Shown: piece after piece, positions 1 to 7,869 of the stretch | Layout of the letters: each line of letters begins with the position of its first letter | Position numbering within the stretch: position 1 is the first letter of the stretch | NCBI GenBank assembly: GCA_934757155.1 | Contig: CAKVLI010000016.1 | Location: 1 to 35,493, forward strand | DNA from: an uncultured Candidatus Melainabacteria bacterium | Lineage (GTDB): Bacteria > Cyanobacteriota > Vampirovibrionia > Gastranaerophilales > Gastranaerophilaceae | DNA length: 35,493 nucleotides | Reading direction: 5' to 3' | Position numbers and translations under genes: made by a program | The notes under the pieces: model-generated | What the model saw: only the letters and a program-made list of their open reading frames with translations | Databases searched by the model: none | Told to the model about the DNA's origin: nothing

Positions 1-96
1 GTATCCAATACTCCAAAATCGTTTGGAATATTAGGGTAAATATATCGCTACTTTATATAGTCAGTATAACACTTATTATGTCTTCCGTCAAGTGGA

Positions 97-128
97 GGGG
101 GGGGGGAAATATATTTATCCCTACCCCC
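97..128. repeat. G10 homopolymer with facing C-rich tract
   Basis: Ten consecutive G (97-106) are followed by an AT-only spacer and CCCTACCCCC (119-128), so the two tracts can fold into an imperfect hairpin. The tract lies about 60-70 bases upstream of the grpE -35 box. A further imperfect dyad (about 8-18 with 23-33) sits at the left edge. No gene is visible in 1-216. Confidence 0.6.
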
Positions 129-167
129 AAATCTTAAGAAAAAGTTAATATTCTCCCGTTATTAGAT

Positions 168-210
168 TTGAAGACGTATAATTATTGTATATAATATATT
201 GTAAGGGAGA
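168..210 (+). promoter_or_regulatory. Promoter and RBS of grpE-dnaJ
   Basis: A TTGAAG box (168-173) and a perfect TATAAT (190-195) are separated by 16 bases. Transcription would start near 202, immediately followed by a strong Shine-Dalgarno (AAGGGAGA, 203-210) and ATG at 217, so the leader is very short. I looked for a CIRCE operator (TTAGCACTC-N9-GAGTGCTAA), the usual HrcA site of heat-shock operons, and saw none. Confidence 0.6.
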
Positions 211-216
211 TTAATC

Positions 217-819
217 ATGGAAAATCCATTTGGAAAAAATAAGGGAAATAACGACGTAAACATTGATAATACAGAAGTTTCTAAAGACGAAGAACAAAAA
301 GTTGAAGAGACTCAAGCAGAGGAAAATGTAGAAGAAACCGCAGAGGAAACTGAGACTGTAAAGGAAGAAGTTAATCCGCTACAGGCAAAGTATGATGAGT
401 TAAATAACCATTATATCCGTCTTGCAGCCGATTTTGATAACTACAGAAAACGTCAGGCACAAGAGCGTGAAAGCTTGCTCAAATATGGTGCAGAAAACAC
501 AGTTAAAAAGCTTATAGAAGTTTTGGACAATTTCGACCGTGGTGCTAAAGCTATTGAGACGGTTGAAGATTGCGAGAAGGTTAAAGAATGTTTCAATCTT
601 GCTTATAAAAACTTCAAAGATGTTTTGACAAAAATTGGCTTAGAAGAGATTAAAGCCGAGGGTGAGGAGTTTGATCCGAATTTACACGAAGCCGTAATGC
701 AGACTCCGACAAGCGACAAACCTGAACATACGATTATTGCGGAATTACAAAAGGGTTACAAACTCGGGGATAAGGTTTTGAGACCAACTTTGGTTAATGT
801 CGCAACTTCTGAGGGTTAG
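217..819 (+). CDS. grpE: GrpE, nucleotide exchange factor of DnaK
   Basis: GrpE releases ADP from the Hsp70 chaperone DnaK in the cytoplasm. The 200-residue length is typical. The first about 50 residues are a charged, Glu-rich disordered tail. A long helix/coiled-coil follows (about 50-110, including the family core DFDNYRKR), and the C-terminal beta domain ends in the family signature VLRPTLVNVA. The start is fixed by AAGGGAGA seven bases before ATG. dnaJ follows after 31 bases, so the two are almost certainly co-transcribed. The classical hrcA-grpE-dnaK-dnaJ order is broken: dnaK is not between them and is nowhere in the window. Confidence 0.96.
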   Translation: MENPFGKNKGNNDVNIDNTEVSKDEEQKVEETQAEENVEETAEETETVKEEVNPLQAKYDELNNHYIRLAADFDNYRKRQAQERESLLKYGAENTVKKLIEVLDNFDRGAKAIETVEDCEKVKECFNLAYKNFKDVLTKIGLEEIKAEGEEFDPNLHEAVMQTPTSDKPEHTIIAELQKGYKLGDKVLRPTLVNVATSEG

Positions 820-850
820 GACGGGATTATAAAGGAAAATACGAATAGCA

Positions 851-1975
851 ATGAGTGATTATTATGAAATATTAGGGGTGGATAAAAACGCCTCAAAAGA
901 CGAGATAAAAAGTGCCTTCAGAAAAATGGCGAGAAAATGGCATCCGGATATTAACAAAGCGCCGGAAGCAGAAGCAAAATTCAAAGAGTTGGGCAAGGCT
1001 TATGAAACCTTGATGGATGATGAGAAGCGCGCAACTTATGACAGGTTTGGAGAAGACGGACTCAAAAATGCCGGATTTAATACTCAAGGACCTTTTGCGG
1101 GCGGTTTTGGGGATTTGGACGAAATCTTTAATTCATTCTTTGGCGGATTTGGTTTTGGCGGGGCTTCAAGCAGGCGTGACCCGAATGCGCCTCAACGCGG
1201 GGATGATTTAAGGCTTGATATTGAACTCGAGTTTGAGGACGCCGTTTTTGGTATAAACAAAGAAATTAAGATTGACCATTTGGAAACCTGTCCGACTTGT
1301 AAAGGAACGGGCGCAAAAGAGGGGGCAAAACCTCAAACTTGCCAACATTGCGGCGGAAGAGGAAGTGTTCAGCAAACTACAAGAACTGTTTTAGGTCAAT
1401 TTACTCAGATTGTAACTTGTCCGCATTGTCACGGTAAAGGTACTGTGATTTCTGATCCGTGTCCGGATTGCCGAGGTCAAGGGGCAAAAGAAGTGGAAAA
1501 GAAAATTGAGATAAAAGTTCCGGCAGGTGTAGATAACGGCTCAAAGATGAGATTATCACACGAAGGTGATGCGGGCAAAAACGGTGGTGTTGCGGGTGAT
1601 TTGTATATCGTCATTCATGTAAAACCTTCTGCTTACTTTAAACGTGATGGAATAAATATTTTCACAAAACTGGAAATTTCTCCTGCTCAAGCAGCTTTAG
1701 GAGATACGGTTACAATAAAAACTCTTGACGGAGAACGCGAAGTGACTATTCCTGCGGGAATTCAGCACGGAGAAGTGGTAAAAATTAAGAATGCTGGCGT
1801 TCCGAACATTTCTAAACCGACAATGAGAGGCGAACATATTGTTGTGGTTGAAGTAAAGGTTCCTGCAAAACTCTCTAATGAAGAAAAAGCTCTTTATCAA
1901 AAACTTTATGAAATTCAGAAAAACCGAGCTTCCAATATGGGGGTTAAAGAGAGGTTAAAAGGGGTTTTTAAATAA
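851..1975 (+). CDS. dnaJ: DnaJ, Hsp40 co-chaperone
   Basis: DnaJ stimulates DnaK ATPase and delivers unfolded clients. All parts of a type I DnaJ are present. The J domain (1-70) has the HPD motif in KWHPDIN. A Gly/Phe-rich linker (about 75-115, GGFGFGG) follows. The zinc-binding region has four CxxCxGxG repeats (CPTCKGTG, CQHCGGRG, CPHCHGKG, CPDCRGQG). The C-terminal substrate-binding domains run about 210-345. The 374-residue length is normal. A weak RBS (AAGGAAAA, 832-839) precedes the ATG. It is second in the grpE operon. Highly confident. Confidence 0.97.
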   Translation: MSDYYEILGVDKNASKDEIKSAFRKMARKWHPDINKAPEAEAKFKELGKAYETLMDDEKRATYDRFGEDGLKNAGFNTQGPFAGGFGDLDEIFNSFFGGFGFGGASSRRDPNAPQRGDDLRLDIELEFEDAVFGINKEIKIDHLETCPTCKGTGAKEGAKPQTCQHCGGRGSVQQTTRTVLGQFTQIVTCPHCHGKGTVISDPCPDCRGQGAKEVEKKIEIKVPAGVDNGSKMRLSHEGDAGKNGGVAGDLYIVIHVKPSAYFKRDGINIFTKLEISPAQAALGDTVTIKTLDGEREVTIPAGIQHGEVVKIKNAGVPNISKPTMRGEHIVVVEVKVPAKLSNEEKALYQKLYEIQKNRASNMGVKERLKGVFK

Positions 1976-2011
1976 ATATAATTGTGGTAAAATTGTTTCG
2001 GAGGAAGTATT

Positions 2012-3454
2012 TTGAAAAAACTAATTTTGCTACTTGGGATTATTGTACTCACTTGCACATCAGCATTTGCAGCTAAGGTGCCTGACGAGGTTAGAGATTA
2101 TATAAACAAAACAGTTCCGGGAACGGATATTCGTTTCGACGGCGTTATTATTATGCCTGATAACACGATTTATCTTCCGCTATTTCCCTCTTTGTTTTCC
2201 GATATAAAAACATTGAAGGTCAAAGAGTCTTTCCCTGCGAACAAGGAATTGAACCAAAAACCTGATATTATTATTTTTAACAATGATTTTGTATTGATGC
2301 GAGTCTTAACTGATGGAAATGGTCACAAAACCGTACTTCATCAAACAACTCCGCCGTTACAGGTAAGAACAGGTTTGCTCCCGCAGGACATGCTTGTTCC
2401 GAGCGGTTTGCTTTTGCCTGAAAACATAAAGGGAATTATCGGTAACCTTAAAATAGATACTCAGAGCGAAGATATTATCAAACTTAATTCGAAAGAAAGT
2501 TTTGAGGAATTTCTTGCAGAAACTGAGCCTGTTCCAAATAATCAAGGCTTGATTTCACAATTAAAGAACAAAACACTTTATGTGATAACAAATTATTCAA
2601 AGAATATTCAAGTGTTAGAGCCCGCGCAAGGTGCGCCTAAGTATTCTTTGGCACAAAAATCTATTCCGATAGATATTGAGTCCGTTTCTAACGGAAAATT
2701 TTTGTTAGTAACATCTTACGACAGACCTTTTGTTGACGTAATTTCTGTTGCTGATTCAAGATTTATCAAACAAATTAACCTGTCTTCTAATCCGGAGGAA
2801 ATAGTTATAAACGAAGCGGGAGACAAGGCTTATGTAACATCACCTACAGCATCAACAATATTTGTTATTGATTTAAAAAATATGACTTTAATCCAAAAAA
2901 TCAAGGTGAACGGATATTGTGAAAAACTGCTTTTGAGCGGTGATAAAATGTTCTACGTTGACAAATTGAAAAACGAAATCTGGGCAATTGAAACTCAAAA
3001 GGATTACGAACTCAGAGATATCGGAAAATTCCCGAATGTATCATCAATCGCTTTTTATAACGACAGGCTATATCTTTCAAGCCGTACAAAGAGCAGAATT
3101 GCTGTAATCGATTACACGACGCTTGGCTTAGCAAACGAGTTTACAACGGTTAACAAGCCTGTTGCAATGCACATTTATGGTGGAAATATTTATGTACTGG
3201 GTGCGCAAAACAACCGTTTACAAAAACTTGATGCCGCTACAGGTAAGGTGCTTGATACAATTGACTTGAATACCGGCGGATTTTCTACAGGATTTAATAT
3301 AATTCCTGACACAAATCTGGGTGTAATTACGGATATCAAAACTAACAAATACACCATTGTTGATTTGTCTAAAGGAAAGATATTGAAAACATATTCAGTG
3401 AATGTTCCGATAAAAAATATTATTATTGCGAACAAAGTGAAGCTATTCAATTAG
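2012..3454 (+). CDS. Secreted YncE/YVTN-type beta-propeller protein
   Basis: It starts at TTG, supported by GGAGG (2000-2004) eight bases upstream. The product begins with a clear Sec signal peptide: two lysines, a hydrophobic core and an AFA-A cleavage site near residue 20. Residues about 200-470 hold repeated 40-residue blades of the YVTN/YncE kind, for example EDKAYVT-like GDKAYVTSPTASTIFVID and similar IAVIDYTTLG strands, typical of extracytoplasmic propellers. The binding partner cannot be read from sequence. An extended -10 (TGGTAAAAT, 1985-1993) just upstream suggests its own promoter within the dnaJ-OMT intergenic space. The O-methyltransferase starts 18 bases after the stop. Role unknown. 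Confidence 0.75.
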   Translation: MKKLILLLGIIVLTCTSAFAAKVPDEVRDYINKTVPGTDIRFDGVIIMPDNTIYLPLFPSLFSDIKTLKVKESFPANKELNQKPDIIIFNNDFVLMRVLTDGNGHKTVLHQTTPPLQVRTGLLPQDMLVPSGLLLPENIKGIIGNLKIDTQSEDIIKLNSKESFEEFLAETEPVPNNQGLISQLKNKTLYVITNYSKNIQVLEPAQGAPKYSLAQKSIPIDIESVSNGKFLLVTSYDRPFVDVISVADSRFIKQINLSSNPEEIVINEAGDKAYVTSPTASTIFVIDLKNMTLIQKIKVNGYCEKLLLSGDKMFYVDKLKNEIWAIETQKDYELRDIGKFPNVSSIAFYNDRLYLSSRTKSRIAVIDYTTLGLANEFTTVNKPVAMHIYGGNIYVLGAQNNRLQKLDAATGKVLDTIDLNTGGFSTGFNIIPDTNLGVITDIKTNKYTIVDLSKGKILKTYSVNVPIKNIIIANKVKLFN

Positions 3455-3472
3455 CGCGGGAGAATTTAAAAA

Positions 3473-4042
3473 ATGGATATAATTATGGATGAAATTACAT
3501 CCGAAACACTGGCTGAACTTGAAAAAACGCAAAAAGATTTTTGGAATATTCCGAGAAAAACAGGTGTTTTGATAAATACATTTATTAAGATGATGAATAT
3601 TCAAAGTGTGCTTGAAATTGGTACTTCAAACGGATATTCAGGGCTATGGATAGCAAAAGCGCTCAAAACAACAGGCGGCAAACTTACGACTATTGAATAT
3701 TACGAAAAAAGACAAAGTATCGCGATTGAAAATTTCAAGAAATGCGGAGTTTTTGATATCGTAAGACCTATTCAAGGAGATGCCTGCGAGAGTATTCAAG
3801 CCCTGAGCGAGGATGAAAAATTTGATTTAGTATTTATCGATGCAAACAAGCGCGAGTACGTTAAATACTTTGAACTTGTTAAACCTCATCTTACCCCAAA
3901 GGCTTTGATTATTGCGGATAACATAATTTCACACGCCGAAAAAGTTCAAACCTTCATAGATGCAGTGGATGCTGACGACGAGTTCCAATACGAAATTGTA
4001 GAAGTCCCCGGTGGAATCCTTATCGCCTACAGAGGGGAGTAG
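3473..4042 (+). CDS. Class I SAM-dependent O-methyltransferase
   Basis: This is a 189-residue Rossmann methyltransferase of the caffeoyl-CoA/catechol OMT-like family (Methyltransf_3). Motif I is VLEIGTSNGYSGLWIA (about 43-58). The acidic end of beta-2 is TTIEYYE (about 73-79). The metal/SAM segment is DLVFIDANKREYVKYF (about 121-136), and ADNI follows. Such enzymes methylate hydroxyl groups of small molecules; the substrate is not evident. ATG 3473 is favoured over ATG 3485 because GGGAG (3458-3462) is 10 bases before the former. It probably shares a transcript with the upstream propeller gene. A repeat element begins right at its stop codon. Confidence 0.88.
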   Translation: MDIIMDEITSETLAELEKTQKDFWNIPRKTGVLINTFIKMMNIQSVLEIGTSNGYSGLWIAKALKTTGGKLTTIEYYEKRQSIAIENFKKCGVFDIVRPIQGDACESIQALSEDEKFDLVFIDANKREYVKYFELVKPHLTPKALIIADNIISHAEKVQTFIDAVDADDEFQYEIVEVPGGILIAYRGE

Positions 4043-4162
4043 GGGTAAATGTATAGAGTGGGTTGGTAAAAACTACCAGCTTGGTGTGTTTTTGGTGACC
4101 AAGTAATCAGGTGACCAAGAAATTTACCTCCCGTCATTCTGAGCGAAAGCGAAGAATCGAAA
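4042..4162. repeat. Composite intergenic repeat, copy A
   Basis: It begins with GGGGTAAATGTAT directly at the upstream stop codon. A small dyad (TGGTA-AAAAC-TACCA) follows, then two GTGACCAAG words (about 4095-4103 and 4111-4119), and it ends with the palindromic unit CGTCATTCTGAGCG...CGAAGAATCGA (4132-4160). Copy B at 6249-6427 starts with the same 13 bases and ends with the same kind of unit. Similar CGTCATTCTGAGCG-type palindromes are known from many bacterial genomes as dispersed intergenic repeats. Confidence 0.6.
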
Positions 4163-4183
4163 GGGTTAGGTGTAATATTATTC

Positions 4184-4873
4184 TTAATAATCTACTCGTC
4201 CGCGTGATTTTAGATATTCTCTGATTTGGTTTAATGAGTATTGGATAATTCTTGTAATTCTTGATGGGGATAAGCCGACCATTGTTGCAATATCTTTTGC
4301 TTGCATGTTTCTGTAAAATCTGTACTCAACAACGGTACGTTCTTTTTGAGGTAATTTCGCAATGGCCTGTTTAATAAGTTTACTCATTTCAACAATTTCT
4401 GCTTGCTCATCCGGCATGGCAGAAGGGTCTTTAATAAAATCAAATGGGGACGCATTGTCAGTTGCAGCAGCAGCCAGCCCGTCAATAGACAGAATTGTTT
4501 CATACACAGCTTCTCGAACCTTGTTTGGAGAAATTGCGAATCCCATATCGTCTTCAGAAGATGTGTCAGAGGTAATTGCATCTGAGGTATAAGCGTCGGA
4601 ATTTTCATCCGTTTTATGCTTCATTGTATACCATTTATAACGGTGTCTCAATTCGTTACGAATCGCCCATCTTACAGCAGTACCGATATAAGCTTCATTA
4701 TAACGTTCAAGCTGTTCTTCTGTTTTACCTTTAATCAAAGTTTGTATAGCAATAATACCTATACTAACCAGCTCTTCGTATTCTATCATGTGGTTAGGTA
4801 TACGCCTATGCTCTACTTTCGCTATTTTCTGTACAATACCCACGTATTGCTTGATTAAAGTCTTATTATCCAT
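4184..4873 (-). CDS. Sigma-70 family RNA polymerase sigma factor (possibly flagellar)
   Basis: Alternative sigma factor of 229 residues. Region 2 covers about 5-90, with the core-binding helix around YEELVSIGIIAIQTL and the -10 recognition helix around AVRWAIRNELRHRY. Region 4 covers about 170-225: KLPQKERTVVEYRFY, then the helix-turn-helix AKDIATMVGLSPSRITRI. Between them is a Ser/Thr/Asp-rich acidic stretch (about 93-110) and a poorly conserved region 3. Its position just after flhB on the same strand, 20 bases apart, suggests a flagellar (FliA-like) role. The sequence alone does not separate FliA from SigB/F/G types, so I give no symbol. Confidence 0.82.
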   Translation of the reverse strand: MDNKTLIKQYVGIVQKIAKVEHRRIPNHMIEYEELVSIGIIAIQTLIKGKTEEQLERYNEAYIGTAVRWAIRNELRHRYKWYTMKHKTDENSDAYTSDAITSDTSSEDDMGFAISPNKVREAVYETILSIDGLAAAATDNASPFDFIKDPSAMPDEQAEIVEMSKLIKQAIAKLPQKERTVVEYRFYRNMQAKDIATMVGLSPSRITRIIQYSLNQIREYLKSRGRVDY

Positions 4874-4893
4874 CTTCTCTTATTAAACTAACC

Positions 4894-5970
4894 TTATTTT
4901 ATATTACCCTGATTTTGATTATTTTTCAAGCCGTATACAAATAGTAATATTTCAGCAACAGCTTTGTATAATTCAGGGGGGATTTGTTGGTTTAAATCAA
5001 CCATTCTGAAAAGCGCACGTGCAACAGGCGGGTTATCAATGACCGGAACATTGTGCTTGATAGCGATTTCAATAATCTGTTTTGCAATAAGCTCTGTTCC
5101 CTTCGCAGTCAAAGTAGGGGACTGCATCGTTTCTGCATCATATTTCATAGCGCAAGCCACGTGTATAGGGTTTCTTACAACGAAATCCGCATCAGGAACA
5201 GAATCCATAGCTCCTCGCTGTAACATCTGCATACGACGTTGCCTTAAGGCAGCTTTAACGTGCGGGTCACCTTCGGAGTTCTTGTATTCATCCTTGATTT
5301 CCTTGAATGACATTTTCTGGTCTTTTAAGAATTTCCACTTTGTAACCCCATAATCGGCAGCAGCGATTACTAAAAACGCAATACAAGCTTTGTATATGAA
5401 TTCAACAATCAATTTTCCGAATTCTATCATTACAGCAAAGTTGTTATCTATAGCAGCAAGTCTAAGGATGTCTTCTAAGTGGTCACTATAAACCGTCCAA
5501 CCGACAAGTCCCAATATAAAAACTTTTACAATGTTTTTCCCGAGTTCAAAAAGAGTTTTTACCTGAAACAAGTTCTTAAAATATTTTGTAGGATTGAGTT
5601 TATCCAATTTTGGCACTAACGGTGCGGTTGCAACAAGAGGACCTACTTGCAAAAAATCACCCAAAATGGACACAAAAGCTGCGACAAAAAGAATTGAGCC
5701 GATAATCAAAACTGCAGGAATTATTGTTACAGTGAGAACATAAGTTATGCCGATTTGCTCCAAAGTATGATTCGGAATTTGTTCGTACAATGTCCTGAAC
5801 AATCCGACAATCAATTGCCAAATAAAAGGTGACAGTGCGTAGATAAAAGTAAACATAACAAGCAGGGATAGTGCGGTGGTCACATCCTTCGATTTTACTA
5901 CCTGTCCCTCTTTTCTCGCTCTCTCAAGCTTCTGGGGGGTGGCATCAAATTGTTTATCTTCATCACCCAT
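4894..5970 (-). CDS. flhB: FlhB, flagellar type III export switch protein
   Basis: FlhB is an inner-membrane component of the flagellar export gate and switches substrate class after self-cleavage. The 358-residue length matches the family. The N-terminus has the signature PQKLERARKEGQVVKSKD. Four hydrophobic segments follow at about 32-60, 77-105, 140-165 and 180-205. The cytoplasmic domain begins near 212 (KDQKMSFKEIKDEYKNSEGDP). The autocleavage tetrapeptide is N267-P268-I269-H270 instead of the nearly universal NPTH. A probable promoter on this strand is the extended -10 TGGTAGAAT (6000-5992). RBS AAGGA lies about 10 bases before the ATG. Confidence 0.95.
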   Translation of the reverse strand: MGDEDKQFDATPQKLERARKEGQVVKSKDVTTALSLLVMFTFIYALSPFIWQLIVGLFRTLYEQIPNHTLEQIGITYVLTVTIIPAVLIIGSILFVAAFVSILGDFLQVGPLVATAPLVPKLDKLNPTKYFKNLFQVKTLFELGKNIVKVFILGLVGWTVYSDHLEDILRLAAIDNNFAVMIEFGKLIVEFIYKACIAFLVIAAADYGVTKWKFLKDQKMSFKEIKDEYKNSEGDPHVKAALRQRRMQMLQRGAMDSVPDADFVVRNPIHVACAMKYDAETMQSPTLTAKGTELIAKQIIEIAIKHNVPVIDNPPVARALFRMVDLNQQIPPELYKAVAEILLFVYGLKNNQNQGNIK

Positions 5971-5991
5971 TCAGTTGGATTCCTTAACTAA

Positions 5992-6000
5992 ATTCTACCA
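5992..6000 (-). promoter_or_regulatory. Extended -10 element of flhB
   Basis: Read on the minus strand the sequence is TGGTAGAAT. It would start transcription near 5985, giving a leader of about 15 bases that contains AAGGA and ends at ATG 5970. No clear -35 is visible, as expected for extended -10 promoters. Confidence 0.5.
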
Positions 6001-6014
6001 TAAACTCAGTTTTT

Positions 6015-6030
6015 ATTGTACAATGTGGTT
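6015..6030 (+). promoter_or_regulatory. Palindromic -10 (ATTGTACAAT), leaderless start of small membrane gene
   Basis: ATTGTACAAT (6015-6024) is a perfect palindrome containing TACAAT. The ATG lies six bases after it, where transcription itself should begin, and there is no Shine-Dalgarno. The same palindrome offers a TACAAT in the opposite orientation, towards flhB. Confidence 0.5.
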
Positions 6031-6255
6031 ATGAATACGCATATTTTATACATTTTAATATTTTTTGCAGGGTTTCTATTTGGTACAGTTTTAATGATGT
6101 TTGCCCTAAAAATCAAAACATCAAAACTCAATTCTTACAAACGTGAATTGGAAAAAGAATCTGTTCAATCTTTAGAATCCTCTTCAAGAGTAAAAGTTTT
6201 GGAATCAAAAATTGAAGTGCTGGAAAAGGCCCTTGAAAATGCCCTCAGGGGGTAA
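6031..6255 (+). CDS. Small single-pass membrane protein with coiled-coil tail
   Basis: The product is 74 residues from ATG 6031. An in-frame TTG at 6016 is possible but falls inside the predicted -10 box. Residues about 4-28 form one hydrophobic transmembrane helix with small residues (FFAGFLFGTVL). A charged cytoplasmic tail follows whose last 40 residues have heptad spacing (VKVLESKIEVLEKALENAL), predicting a coiled coil. I do not recognise a family. It is divergent from flhB and shares the 60-bp promoter region with it, so a flagellar or envelope accessory role is possible but unproven. Probably translated from a leaderless mRNA. Confidence 0.6.
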   Translation: MNTHILYILIFFAGFLFGTVLMMFALKIKTSKLNSYKRELEKESVQSLESSSRVKVLESKIEVLEKALENALRG

Positions 6256-6427
6256 ATGTATTTTGTTGGTAGGTTATGACTACTAGCCTGTTGTCCTTAT
6301 GGGTAAAGGGTTAAACTTTTGGACATAATTTGTGTTCGTCATCCTGAGCGTATGAGAAGGATCGCAAGGTCTTGGCGTTTATCTTATCTAACCCTGCGAT
6401 TCTTCGGCTAAAGCCTCAGAATGACGA
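6249..6427. repeat. Composite intergenic repeat, copy B, with inverted terminal palindromes
   Basis: It starts GGGGTAAATGTAT like copy A, then a short dyad near 6269-6290. It ends in two inverted units: CGTCATCCTGAGCG...GAAGGATCGC (6337-6365) and its approximate reverse complement GCGATTCTTCGG...CTCAGAATGACG (6396-6426). The two can pair into a long hairpin. It sits directly at the stop codon of the preceding gene. Confidence 0.6.
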
Positions 6428-6835
6428 CACCCCCTGCAAGCGTGTGCTTTGCACAATAGCGAGCATAAGTTTCACATTAGTCTTGTCGTCACATCCATTG
6501 TCTTCCGCCCAAATATCTACGTGCGTAGCACCACCGCCTGTCAAATCAAAGATTTGTTCGCTACGCAACGGCGGTATCGTAAAGTTTCGCCTTTAGTTTG
6601 CCGTCGACTCCTCGACGTCAAATTCAGGCTTCACTCCGGCGTAGCTATCGACTATCAAATCAAGCTTGTAGTTTGTTCAAAAGTAAGACCTGTAGGTATT
6701 ATACCAATTGGTGGATTTTACCCCTGTCTTCCGTCTCTCGGTTTACGTGCGTAGCACACAATAAAAAGGGATTGACAGAAATCAATCCCACATATAAGTA
6801 CATATCCCAATCAACAACAAATTAAAATTTATTTA
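6256..6835. other. Gene-free 580-bp gap between convergent genes, rich in small dyads
   Basis: No convincing gene; overlapping open frames here lack RBS and family motifs. After the repeat (to 6427) the stretch has higher GC than its surroundings and many short inverted repeats: GTGC-TTT-GCAC (near 6440-6452), GTGC-GTA-GCAC twice (about 6521-6533 and 6745-6757, within the repeated word ACGTGCGTAGCAC), CAAATC-AAA-GATTTG nested inside ACCGCC...GGCGGT (about 6532-6575), and CGTCGA-CTCC-TCGACG (about 6602-6617). The flagellin terminator closes it at 6763-6789. Confidence 0.55.
6763..6789 (-). terminator. Rho-independent terminator of flagellin gene
   Basis: On the minus strand, GGGATTGA (6789-6782) pairs with TCAATCCC (6775-6768) across a six-base loop and is followed by TTTTT. 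It lies about 45 bases past the flagellin stop codon. A perfect 8-bp stem plus U-tract makes this a confident call. Confidence 0.88.
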
Positions 6836-7852
6836 CTAAATCAAGTTCAGAGCGAGGCTTGGAGCTTGGTTAGCTGTTGCTAACAATGTTGCAGAAGCCT
6901 GTTGTAAAATCTGAGCCTGAATAAAGTTTGAAGACTCACTTGCAACGTCAGTATCTCTAAGTGTAGATAGTGATGAAGTCAAGTTTTGAGACTGAACATC
7001 AAGCGCTGAGATAGCAGACTGAACTCTGTTCTGAGCAGCACCTATGTTAGTAACTCTGTCTGAAATTTCGTTAATCGCTGAGTCCACGAATGCTAACATT
7101 TCTTTAGCACCAAACTCTTTGCCGGTTTGAAGTGTCAAGCCTTTTGTTTTGTCGTAAACAAGACCTGAACAAGCGGCAGCGAATGCTTGAAGGTTTTCAT
7201 CATCACCTAACTTATTGATATCACCACCAGCTGCTGTTAGCAAATTTGCAAGAGTCTTTCCACTTTCAGAAGTTTTGGTCATTCCCTTGAACAAACCGCT
7301 TACGCTTGCGTTTGCGAACAAATCAACCTTAAGGTTAATTCTGCTGTATTCGTTTGCGTAAAGTCCAACTTGCAAATCAACCCCGCGTTCTGTCATCCCG
7401 ACTTCTTTGTTGTTATCAGCATTGTTCATATCGTATGCCATTAACTTAATACCGTTAAATTCTGAGTTTGCAGAAATACGGTTAACTTCTTGTAATCTCG
7501 CGTGGATTTCTGATTGAATAGCTTTCAACGATTGAGAACCATATGTTCCATTGGCAGCTTGTTCTGTCAAATCTCTAACACGCTGAAGGTGGCTTGTTAA
7601 CAATGAATACGTTTCTTCAGCTGTAGTCAACATATCTGCACCTGTTGCAGCGTTATCAGCAGCTACGTCCAGTGATCCTAACTGAGTAACCCACATATCT
7701 GAAATTGAATAACCTGCAGCATTATCGGACGCGTGGTTAATTTTGAAACCTGTTGTCATTCTTTCAATAGAAGAATTTACTTTTGTCGTTGCACTGTTCA
7801 AGTTTCTTTGCGCAATCAATGACGAAACGTTTGTGTTAATTGTAAGAGCCAT
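6836..7852 (-). CDS. fliC: Flagellin
   Basis: Flagellar filament subunit, exported by the FlhB-containing machinery. The N-terminal D0/D1 region begins ALTINTNVSSLIAQRNL and includes the family pattern ERMTTGFKINHASDNAAGYS (about 29-48). The C-terminal helix holds RVTNIGAAQNRVQSAI and ends LLATANQAPSLALNLI, the canonical flagellin tail. At 338 residues it has only a short variable middle (about 150-245), so it is a compact filament protein. The RBS is weak (GGAAAGG, about 14 bases upstream). The mRNA leader carries a 7-bp hairpin. It stands alone with its own terminator, and its symbol (fliC/hag) depends on convention. Confidence 0.96.
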   Translation of the reverse strand: MALTINTNVSSLIAQRNLNSATTKVNSSIERMTTGFKINHASDNAAGYSISDMWVTQLGSLDVAADNAATGADMLTTAEETYSLLTSHLQRVRDLTEQAANGTYGSQSLKAIQSEIHARLQEVNRISANSEFNGIKLMAYDMNNADNNKEVGMTERGVDLQVGLYANEYSRINLKVDLFANASVSGLFKGMTKTSESGKTLANLLTAAGGDINKLGDDENLQAFAAACSGLVYDKTKGLTLQTGKEFGAKEMLAFVDSAINEISDRVTNIGAAQNRVQSAISALDVQSQNLTSSLSTLRDTDVASESSNFIQAQILQQASATLLATANQAPSLALNLI

Positions 7853-7869
7853 CTTCTCTAAACCTTTCC

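Noticed and set aside
1..216. CIRCE operator or end of an hrcA gene upstream of grpE
   Set aside because: No TTAGCACTC-type inverted repeat and no coding frame with HrcA features in this stretch.
6372..6825. Overlapping open frames in the flagellin downstream gap
   Set aside because: No RBS, no motifs, and they run through palindromic repeats and the terminator.
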